A stretch of 64,000 nt of DNA. Origin: Undaria pinnatifida (taxonomy: Eukaryota > Sar > Phaeophyceae > Laminariales > Alariaceae). The stretch spans positions 10,104,785 to 10,168,784 of the forward strand of contig JABAKD010000009.1 of the NCBI GenBank assembly GCA_012845835.1, written 5' to 3'. Within the stretch, counting starts at the first letter, position 1, and each line of letters opens with the position of its first letter. Below the pieces are notes generated by a model. The model saw only the letters and a program-made list of their open reading frames with translations, had not been told where the DNA came from and did not search any database. The translations under genes and the position numbers were made by a program. Positions 13,301 to 24,700 of this stretch are shown here, piece by piece.

Positions 13301-16300
13301 TTACGGTGTTGTTTCCCCAAGAAGAAAACGTGTTTACAAGTTACGAAGGCCGTTGTCTCGTTGTGCGGATGCATTGTATATAGACCCGCTACGTCGGACT
13401 TTGCACAGCCGCCATAATTGCGAAGTGGGAAGATGCATTAACCCGTGAGGCAGCATGGGAGAGAGTCCACGTGCCGCTATTTAAACCCGGCCAGAGCTGG
13501 ACGGTGAAAGCACTTGCTTACGCTAGAGCTTGATTCACACCCGATCGTTTATTTCCTTGCCGCCTCGGTGGCCCGAACTCGCCGAGAGGAGAGGGGTCCA
13601 AACAAACACATGTGTTTTTTGTCGTCGATTTGTTTGTTTGTTTTTAACAAATTTTCCTATTTCGAATTTTCCTATTTCGCAATATCCGAAAACAGGTGGG
13701 AGGCCTGGAAGAAGCACTGGAGCAGCTTGCCATGCTTGCGGGCGCGGAAGAGGTCGAAGACATCCCGGAAAGGTTCCAGGTGACACGCTCGAGAGTGTAC
13801 ACATTTTGTTTTTTTGGGGGGGGGGTCCTCTTCGCACTTAAGTAGCTAGAGTAGCTCTACTACACCTTAACACCTCCATCCAAAAACGCCAAAAAATGTC
13901 AGAAAGGAAAAGAAAGAAAGAAATAAGAAGATTTTTTTCTCACTTTCTTGCTCTAAGCGACGCCACGCCGACACAACAATATATCACCCGAACGCCAACT
14001 ATTAGACAGCATTCGACCAAAAAAGTGGGCGCCTGATCACGCAAGAGTTTTTTTCCTGTTTTTTGTTTTAGTTTGTACAGAAATGAACGTGCTTCTGACT
14101 CAACGTCTCCCGTTCTCCCTGTCAAGGCTGCCGGCGCGAGAAAAGAAGACCTCGAAAGCCAGGGGCAAGCCTCTGCTGCGCTGGTCGAGCGTCTTCGCAT
14201 GGAGCTGGAGGAGAACCGGAAGGTTCTGTCAGACCTGCAGGCGAGTCGGCCGCGCGTTCATAAGCGCTTGTTTTTTCCCCCCCGAGGCAGCCATAGTTTT
14301 CTGCCATCTTTCGTTGCCTCCGACTCGCCTCGGGTCTAAAGACACCGGCGTTGCGCGGACTTGATAAACACGCCGCTTTGCGAATTTATCGCACAATAAT
14401 GTGCGTCCCCATTATTTTTTTGGCCTGGCCAAAACAAAACGCGCCGCCTACCCTCATATTTTTCCGATAGCGTGCTGCATCCGACCAGTAAGAGATCTTT
14501 AGCCCTTGCACTACCTAAGAACAAGATGGTCCACACTAATTTCGAGTATTTTTTGCCAAAAGCGTGGGTTAACCTTACCTAGTGGTTGAGGGTGTGAGCC
14601 AGCTGGCGGGGGTTTTTTTATCGTCACCAATAACATTGAAATTGGCATGCCAGGTACTGTTTTCCACCCGAAAGGGGCGGAAGCGCCTCTGCCTCGAGTG
14701 TACCGCTTACACGCCCCACACCGTCCGACCACACGCAAGACGGCGATACGTTCCCCCCCCGCGCGCGCCCCCTCCAAAAAGTACGTAGTTGCTGTATTTC
14801 TGATAGCCGAGGTTATACTATCAGAGACACACCATTTGGGTGTTGTAATTATGTGTGGTTGTCGCCCGACATTGTGCAGCACTATTGTCAACAGCAAAAA
14901 CCAAATGGTGCAAAATGATCCAAACATGCAGACCACGAAAAAGCAAAAAGCGCAACAACACCATGAATCCTAACAACCAAACAACTACGAATCCTAGATG
15001 CGCGCGCGTCCATGCCATCCCGATCCTCACCCGCTGCAGCCGCTGGAGCCAAGTCTTGGGTTGCTGTACATAGATCCAAGCTTGACCGTTAGCCCAGTGG
15101 CTACGGCGACACGCAGATAGTACACCCTCTGCTCAACAAAGGACACCTCTCCTCGGTGGGGACCTCCTATAATAACGGTATCGTCTCCTTTAATACCGGT
15201 TGTCACAGATAAAAGAAGACGGCGGGATCGGGGGCCATCTCGCGGGCGAAGCCGCAGCCGCGGCAAGCTCATCCCCGAGCGGTTCGAGCCCGTTGGCGAG
15301 TAATAACAACTCCAACCCCAACCTCCACCGAGAGCAACGGCGCCTGGACGACTTGGTCTTCCAAGCGAAAATTCGCTTGGCGCAGAGCAGAAGAAAAGCC
15401 TTGAAGGTATGAAAACCTTTCTTTTTTTTTTCCCCCCGATAAAAAGAGGGTCGCGCGCAACAAAACGTCGCCGGCGGGTAGTAGTAGCGAGTGTAGAAAG
15501 TACGATCAGAAGGGGGTCGGTTATCCGCAGCGAAATATTTGTGCCGGGCGGAGTGGTAAGGAAGTGTCGCACCGACGCCGCAGACTCCGTTCCGGTTGGT
15601 CGCGATCCACTTTCCACTCGTATTCATTCATTCGTGTATCGGGTGTGTAGCACATGCCGTGAGCACCGCAGGCATGTTTTTTGTTTTCTTGGGTGCGCCG
15701 TGCAGTCGGTCCGGTCGCGTCGCGCATCCACCGCCACACCACAGCGAGGGTCCTGTCCGGCGGGGACCAAACCGCAGCAACAATGCCGTCGCCTGTTTCG
15801 AACGAGACGGGTGGGGAAAGCCTTGCCACATGACGAGCACTATGATTCGCCTTTGTCACACGCTACGCTCTATCACGGTAGCGACCGCACCTGGAAAATT
15901 CACAGGAAAAGCTCGTCAGGCTCAATTCCCCCTTCGGACTTTCACCGGGAAATAAAAAATATCGTACAACTCTCCCCTCCCCGACTCCCCTTCTACTCCC
16001 CCTCCCCCTCCCGCCACTCCTCCTCCGCCCCCTCCCCTTCCCCCCCCCATTCCCCCTTCTCCTCCAACTCCCTCTCCGCTATTTCTCTCACACTGCCCCT
16101 CAAACTCCGACTTCTCTCCGGTTATTTATGGTCACGTATACGAAGGCGAGGGGAGAGTTCAACGACCTCAGGGCCGGCATCTTGCACCTGGCACACCTCA
16201 TAGACTCCGTCGTTCGACGAGACGACGAAAGCGGCAACCTTGTCCCGGCGCGGAGCCGGGTCCGTCAGTTGCAAGCGAAGGTGGCGAAGGTCACGGCCGT

Positions 16301-16679
16301 GACGAGTGCGGCGGCAGCGGCAGCGGCAGCGGCGGGGGGGGGCGATTCGGCGGCGGCGACGGCGGCGGCGGGGGGGGGGATAAAAATGTCGGCGAATAGC
16401 GACGGCGGCGGGGAGGAGGAGATGTTGGCGGATGGACGTGCGGATAACACGGTCGCGGAATCGGGTGCAGTCGGCGGCTTAGATGGTGAGCTCGCTGGCG
16501 CGAACGATGCCTTCAAGGTTTCTATCATCACCCACTGTTATATGTTTTTTTGGTAGGTCATGTACCCCTCCGGATGGAGAATGCTTTGGCACCGATTGGT
16601 ATGGATACCAAAGCGGTGCGTACATTTCCGTCCATGGTGGCATTATTCAGATACGGTAGTATCCCCTGTCACCAGTGTT

Positions 16680-16748
<69 letters not shown>

Positions 16749-16766
16749 GCTGCTGCTGCTGCTGCT

Positions 16767-16820
<54 letters not shown>

Positions 16821-16834
16821 GCTGTTGTTGTTGC

Positions 16835-16867
<33 letters not shown>

Positions 16868-16900
16868 TGTTGTTGTTGTTGTTGTTGCTGTTGTTGTTGC

Positions 16901-16931
<31 letters not shown>

Positions 16932-16990
16932 GCTGTTGTTGTTGCTGTTGTTGTTGTTGCTGTTGTTGTTGTTGATATTGTTGTTGTTGC

Positions 16991-17021
<31 letters not shown>

Positions 17022-20000
17022 GCTGTTGTTGTTGTTGTTGTTGATGCTGTTGTTGTTGCTGTTGTTGTTGCTGTTGTTGTTGTTGCTGTTGTTGTTATCA
17101 ATAGTATTGCGTTTTTTTTTCCCCTCGGACAAACGTGCACCATTACTAGCTTCAACGCCGATCACTCAAAAGCATTTCCTAGAAGAACAACAAAAACCAA
17201 ACGCAGGGAAAAATCCACACAAGAGGAAAAACCTATAGCCTTGGCACTACAAGTATATATATATACATACGAAATGTACGAAGCCTACGGGACGTACCTC
17301 TCTTTCTGTACGGACATCGACCTAATCCACGAAATGCGCCGGGTCGTTCTGCGTTAGCCCCCCCCAACTTTTCCTCAACGAAATCGCTGGTTTTGAAACC
17401 AGCTCCCGGCCGTATCTCCTCCTGAAATACGGTGCCCCGTGCCACCCCGACGTCATCATTCGATGGTCCTTCGCAAAAAAGAACATGTTTGAAGATTTTT
17501 TTTTCACAACACCCTTCCTCGTGTCAAGCAATCATGAAACGTTCGTTAAAAGGAAATCGCTGGGTTTTTTTTTAGGGGGGCGGCTAACGCAGAATCAGTC
17601 CGGTTATATGCGTGGACAACGTTCGATCAACAACATTATCATTTGCCCTCCAGGAGTATTTATTGTGCTGTCCGACAACGTGTTCGGTATGACGCGGGCG
17701 ACAATAGAGGTTCGCCACTTTTTTTTCTAATACTACCCCTCCCTTTGGGAGGTCAAGACATGTCCTTCTTGACCCAAAAACTGATTTGATCCCGGATGAA
17801 AAATAAACCTGCTTTATCGCGGATGAAAAATCCGATGGCTCAGGTACTCAACGAGAATCATGCCAAAAGAAAAAAAAAATAATAATAATAATATTAGCAA
17901 GGGATATACCTCTCATCGTAGCACGCGTTGTATGGAGCATGAGCTTCACCGCCGTCGATCACTCACAAACATTCCCAGAAAGTGGTGAAACACTCACAAA
18001 GGAGGAAACCCGTGTCACCGGAAAAGTATCGACCGACCAAGGCTACGGTAGGGGGGCCACTTAAGACCAAGCCTTTCGTAGGGGGGGCACTTAAGACCAA
18101 GGCTACGGCAGGGGGGCCACTTAAGACCAAGGCTTTGGCAGGGGGGCCACTTAAGACCAAGGCTTTGGTAGGGGGGCCACTTAAGACCAAGGCTACGGTA
18201 GGGGGGCCATTTAAGACCAAGTCTTTGGTAGGGGGGCCACTTGATACCAAGGCTACGGTAGGGGGGCCACTTAAGACCAAGTCTTCGGTAGGGGGGCCAC
18301 TTAAGACCAAGGCTACGGTAGGGGGGCCACTTAAGACCAAGTCTACGGTAGGGGGGCCACTTAAGACCAAGACTACGGCAGGTGAGTACCCCCATTTTTA
18401 ATCGCCGGATCTGAGCCACTCGCGCGAGTGACTCTGTACTTCTCTGACAACAAAACACGTTCGTTCGGCGTTTTTATTTTTTGGGTGCAAGCGCGGCTAA
18501 CAACCCCTTTCCGTTCTAAATATCGAGAAGAATGTTAAAACAGCACGAAAGCCTGTGACCGCAAGGAACGGGGGTGGGGTGTCACTCGCGCGAGTGACAC
18601 ACCGAGCCACAGAAAAACAAAAAATTGCCCGAAAGGATCTGCGGTAGGAGGGATGTTCATGGCCCCATTTGCACCGCCGTGCTTGAGCCACTCGCACGAG
18701 TGACTCTGTACCTCGCAGAACAGAAAAACGCTGTAGGTGATGGGGGAAGGGGGGGGGTGGGGGGGGGGGGGGTTGGCGCAGCGTAGCTTACTGTTCCTTT
18801 TTTGCGGATTCCCATCGCAAAATGAAAACGTCACGAAAGCGGAAGAGACCGCTAAAACAAACAAGGTAGGAGACGCTCGCGCAGGTTGACCCTGACCCAC
18901 GGTGAAGAAAAACAAAAACAAAAGAAAAGACCTCAAAGCGACTCCCCTATCATAGCCTTGGTGTAATGCTCAATGGATTGGAAACCCATTGTGGCTTCGC
19001 GCGCAGGTTCGAGCCCTGCCGACGACGCCATTTGCTAAGTTGCTAGGGATGAGACCCATAGTGTCCCTGCAGGTCGACCAAGTAAGCATGCCAACTCGCG
19101 TTCGTAGCTCAGAAGCGGAAGAGAAGCGCAGCTTAGTATTATTCCTCATGAGCGGAGATGAACAACTGGGACGGGAGGCGCGAGCCCTCTCCGTTTCCTG
19201 ACGATCCCGAAAAGAAACCGCCATCCTATCATACGAAAACGGCCAATTACCTATCGGAAGCAGGTAACTATAGGCCTTCCGAGGCCGTACCTCAACGCTA
19301 GCCATACCCAGACGCCCGCGACGAATGGGGGTAGAACAGTTTTCGCCAAAAAATTGCTCCTTAACCCAGCGGGAGCGCAAAAAATATATACATATATAAA
19401 AAATAACAAAATACACTCCTTCCAGCTGTGAGATCGAAGATTTTGTCGAAACTCATATTTTTGCAAGCTTGTGTGTGATACTCCGATCGCGCGTATTACG
19501 GGTTGTGTGTCCTCGTTAATGATACAGGTCGGCGACTCCCCTAGGAACTACAGTGTAGCTATCAGGGTCGACAGGGTGATGTTAGTCAGTCTGTGCGCGG
19601 AAGCTATAAAACCCGTTTTTGAGGGGGACAAAATCTGACAGCTGTGGAAGCAAATGCATCAGTTTATCGAGTGTATCCTGTAAGACGTATAACCGGTGAG
19701 GGGAGGGCGGAGTTTTTAAGGGCGTGGGGGGCTGGGTTAGAACAAGAGGGATGCGGGGGGCGGAGGGGGGGGGGGGGGGGGCGGGCGGGGCAACTCAATC
19801 TGCGCATGGAAACTATAATCCTTTAAGGGGATAAATCTGACGGTTTTGGAAGGAATGCACCAGTTTATCGAGTATATCCTGTAAGTCGTACAACCAGTGA
19901 GGAGAGGGCGGAGTGTTCGAGGGGGTGGATGGGTCGGGGGGGGGGGGGGGTGGGGCAAAAGAGTTTTTAACAGCTTTAGGTCGCAGAGATGTAGGGGTTT

Positions 20001-21680
20001 GCTGTACGAGTGGTGCTAGGTCTCGGCGATGGTGCGGGTGGTGGGGAAGGAGGGGGCGTTGAGGGGGGGGGGGGAGATGAATTGGAGCAACGGCATGGAT
20101 GGCTCTAGAAAGATAATGAGGTGATTTCGATGTTAGGTGGGGCGTTTGAGCAAGAGGGAGCGGGGGAAAAGGGGGTATATATTACCCACATTTTAGTTTT
20201 TTAAGGAGCCAGACAGGAGGGGGGAGGGGGTTACCAAAACCAAGTAAAACAAAAACAGGAAAAAAGAAAAAGAAAAAAAAGAAAAGTCATTTTTTCTCCA
20301 TTTCGTACGGAAAATCACAACGCTCGCCCCGTCTTTTTTTTTTCCTTTCTTTTTTGTTCGGACCTTTTCTAGAAGTAAGTGTGGCTCCGTTTTCTCTTTT
20401 TTTTTTGCGTGCTCCCCTGCTTAAGGTGTGTGTGTCATTTTTTTTAACCCCCGAAAGTCGTCGCAATATGTGTGTGTCATTTTTTCTTTTAGCTACTGCT
20501 GTATACCAGGTAGTTTTTTTTTGTCTTCGTTCGAACACCCCTTAGGCCATAAAAGCCTTAGGCCATAAGATTGTTTTTTCATCGTTTTTTCTTGTGCTTT
20601 TTCTTTGATTTTTCTTTTAAAATCAGTGTTTTGGGTGAGGTCCGTAAGAGAGAGAGAGCTCTCTCAAGCCAGGGGGCCTTGACTTGAGAAAATATTAGCT
20701 GGTAGCAACTAGTAAACATTGCGTTTGATGATGTCTGCGGCACGAGAACGTACGTACGTCGTAGGCAGCGCACATGTGCTCGGAAACAAAACCAACTGAA
20801 AAACAAGAAAAAAAAATCATGACGACGCCGTTCTTCGAGCCCTTCGTAGTCCCAACTGCACACCCTTTTGCTACGCTAATTTTCAAGTAATGTTTCTCCG
20901 AACAAAAAGGGTGTGTGCAGCCCTTATGAGGAAACTGGCTGACCGGCTTTACTCGGATTGTTCTGTCTGTCGCCCCCGTGTTCCTTCCTTCCTTCCTTCC
21001 TTCCGTCCTTCCTCCGTTCCAAAAACAGAGCGTGCCGCGCCAGGAGAGGTAGCTCCGATGCGGGGGGTCGAAGACGCCCGAGAAATCGATCGTGACGAAG
21101 CTGCGCAGCCGGTCGGCTCGGGATTAGCCGACGCGATCTCCGTGGACAAAGCGGAGGTAGGTGTGGATCGCGTGTGCGAGTGCGCGGGCTGCAATAGAGG
21201 GGCGTTAGCACTTTAACTCATTCCCAACTCCTAAAAGCATCCTATTCTATACAACCAACACTCCCAAGTGTTTTGTCCCCTCGTCGAGACTGCGGTGCTA
21301 AAACGGTTAATTGGCGTTTTTGTTTTCCTTCCTGAAAATGATCCCGGGGCTCCTCAATCCCTTTAGAACCCCAGAATCCTCAACCCTATGCTAAGTTGAA
21401 GTAAAATTTATATTAAAAGGGTTTCCAGTCGTGAAGGTGTTATTTAAGCCAAAATAAAATCCGTCGCTGGACGCGTTTCTTGCTTTTTCGCCAAACAACA
21501 AATGTACCAGGTATTTTTTTTTTCAATTATTCTAAGGACGTCAGCTCTGAGTTCGACGAATTTAGGGTCGATACTCAGCTTTGCAAGCTGCGTTGTTGGT
21601 ACTTGTAGTATGCTTTGTGGGTGAGCTTTTTCCCTTAATGGGAGGGATCCTGTTATTATTATTATTGCTGTTGTTGTTGC

Positions 21681-21755
<75 letters not shown>

Positions 21756-24700
21756 CGTTGTTGTTGTTGTTGATGTTATTATAGTTAACTTTTGTACATG
21801 CAGTACTTTATATATTTTTTTCTCCACTAAAACGGTTTGTGTATTTGTATGCCTACGTAGGTGTCAAAATCAGGTTGCACTTTTTTTTCAGATTTATCAA
21901 GCGAGGATTCTCAGAACAACAATGGTTGGTGCGCCTCCATCGTACTATTAGTAGCATGTGTTCGACACACGCGGGCAAGGCTTCGGGATGTGAACTCTCC
22001 GAGCAGATTCTGCCGTCTCTCGATTACTCTGGAGCGTGCTGTACTAAGGTATGCAGGACGTGGCAACTCACGCGAGTTCATGTTGCGATATCGTGTTGGA
22101 GTCTTGACGGGGGTACACCCGAAGTTTTTATAGAGGTAACATGCTACGAGTGGGTCTGGGGGGGGAGTTCGCCTTGTTCGCCTTTGCACAAGCTCTGCAG
22201 AGAGCACCGCTTCGTCGTCGAGATACGTTTGCTCCATGCTTCAGTCGATGAGTTGTCGCCGTTGTTGTTGTTGTTGTTGTAGTTGTTGCTGCTGCTGCTG
22301 CTGCTGCTGTTGTAGGAAACACGCGCTCATCCCTCCCGCAGATGATCCTTGTCCGCATTTTGTCTTTCTTGTTAGTTAAACATCTACGTAAAAAAAAAAA
22401 AAAAAAAAAAACACGAGCTCCATATAACGCGGGTGGGCGCAAATAACCATAGAAAAAAACACCCCCGTCCTGCGTGCCACTCTGGATCCGACCACACGCT
22501 GCCGACGTATTTACACCCTACCTGAACTCTCAAGGACGTGTGTAAGCTTCTGGAAGCGTGCGAAGAGCGCGTGCGTGGTGTGATGAAGGATTGCGGCCTC
22601 CTCGCCGTGAGTGGAACCACAGAAACGTTTCCCGCGGGATCGGCAGCGGGTTCAGTGCAAGCTGCGGAGCATGCTTTTTACCACAGCGGGATCAACAGCG
22701 CCCTGGTTCCAGCAGGGAGCGAGCCGGTCACCGAAGGACCCGGTGAGTTTGGCTCGGCCGGTTGTTGAGGGGGGGGGTGAGCGCGGAGGAGGGCGGGGGG
22801 GTTGGGGGGTACTCTCGTGTTTGCTTGCCTTGAAATAAATTTGATCATTGACCACACCTCCCGCTCGAGACGGCAAGCGCCGTTGCTACTCCCGATAAGA
22901 GAGAGACCCCTCGCTAACATTGTAAGACGCGCGTTTTTCTTCTTCTTTTTTTGCATCGTTTTATCCGAGTGTTGCATGTGTTTTTTTTTTGTTCGTGAGG
23001 ACGGATGGGGAGGCGTTATTTGCCGTCGGCTGTTATAATGGCAGTGGTGTAGCGGTCAGGCGTTCTGCGTGCGAGCGCAATCCACGCATTATGACATATG
23101 AAGAACCGCAACATGGCAACGCTGGTCTCCAGTATTTCATGCTCACCGGCATTTCGGTAAGCCTGGAATTCTAAGCATGGCATGGCACAAACTAACACTG
23201 CTTGGTGGAATTGACCACGTACAAAATACAGCGATACGAATTTACATTGCTCCCACATTGACGAATGTCTGATTATGACGGTTCAAGCGCAAGAAGCGGA
23301 TGTTCCGGAGGAAAAAAAACTGAAAGCACTACTGGCATGTGGCCCGTTGATGCAGTCTACTGCTGCAGACCCCCCTCCCCCCCCACACCGAAGTCCGTCT
23401 TACGAGCGGTTCTTGGAAGGATGCACTTGGAGGATGCAGTTCACCCTTCATGCGACTCGCCGACACCTCACGGCGCTTCGCAATTGGTGCAAGCAATGTC
23501 TGCCTGGTTGGTGAAAACCCGACGCATTCCGTCCCGGCATAGTAGGGACGCGAGGGTGTATGTGGTCATCGTACGACTACGGCCACGCACAAACTACGTA
23601 CACCCCCCCGCGCACGCGCGTTTTCGTGTACGGGATCCGCCAGAAATAAGAAAGAGGTATACTAGCTGTCGGGTGGAGGAGAAGAAGGTGCACAGAAGGG
23701 TCTCTGTGGCAACGCAGACGAGAGTAGAGCCCACATAGCATGTCAAGTATACAGGGAGGAAAGAGATGCGTCATAGGAGAGGAGATAAGGAAATTACACA
23801 GATGCAGATGTGACATGGAGAAGTTTGGTGCTAGACAGTAGCGAGAAAATGATCGCCGTCCTACGAGATATAAGATGGTGGTAACAGACGGGCCAAAAAA
23901 GGAAGGAGACGAAGATAAGCAAAACAGTTTTTATGTAATATGCTTCGAAGTATGGAAGAAACGTAGTGAGGGCCCAAACGTTGGAGGCTGTCTCTATGGG
24001 CGTCTGCTACGACAGAAGTAGTACTTTTTGGTGTTTTTTCCCTGAAGTTCGGCGACGCGATATCGCTCGAACGCAATTTTTGTTTCGCACACGTTTTTCG
24101 CCTTATACCTAAGACACAACATTTTTCATCGTGTTGCGCATTCGAATTTCGGCACTCCTCTTTTAACGCGATATCGCTCGCACGTAATCTTGTTTCGCAC
24201 ATTTTTTTTCGTCTTATACTCAAGACACGACATTTTTCATCGGGTTGCGCATTCGTATTTCTCAAATTCAGTACCTGGGTCTGGTTTAGGGTATGGAGGA
24301 CGCATGCTACGATAGAGGTAGCACGTTTTGGCTGTTTTTTTTTTCCGAGTGACGGGACGCCCCTTAACCCAAAGTCGTCCAGAAATAGGCTTTTTTTTTT
24401 GCGTGATTTCTCCTTGTGTACCTAGACCATGAGATTTTTCTTCGTCCGGTAGCGGTTTTATTTTTCTCAGAAATCAGCTTCTTTGGGAGAGGTATTGAGC
24501 ACCCAAAATTGAGGAACCCGCTCCGAAAAAAAAGGGGTGCACCTCTACCGTAGCGCGCGCCAGGAAAAAAAATGGTGAGCCTCTATCAGGAGCAGGGACA
24601 GTCCTCTGTCTCGAAAGGGATGCGTGGTCAATGGCCAAATGACCACGAGTGAGGCAAGCCCAACACGCGAGTTCACCTCCCCCCTCGTACCCCCCCCCCC

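Noticed and set aside
16550-17357. Open frames of poly-Cys, poly-Val, poly-Leu, poly-Thr and poly-Asn
   Set aside because: A TTG triplet array keeps every frame open; no splice signals or flanking protein sequence support translation.
18015-18458. Minus-strand frames of the 30-bp array (WPPYRSLGLK- and LSGPPTVALV-type repeats)
   Set aside because: The unit is a multiple of three, so all frames stay open. Only the plus frame has splice sites that fit neighbouring exons.
23030-23095. tRNA-like stretch (GGTGTAGCGGTCAGGCGTTC)
   Set aside because: It has an A-box-like start, but no TTCGA-containing T arm and no pairing acceptor stem could be found.
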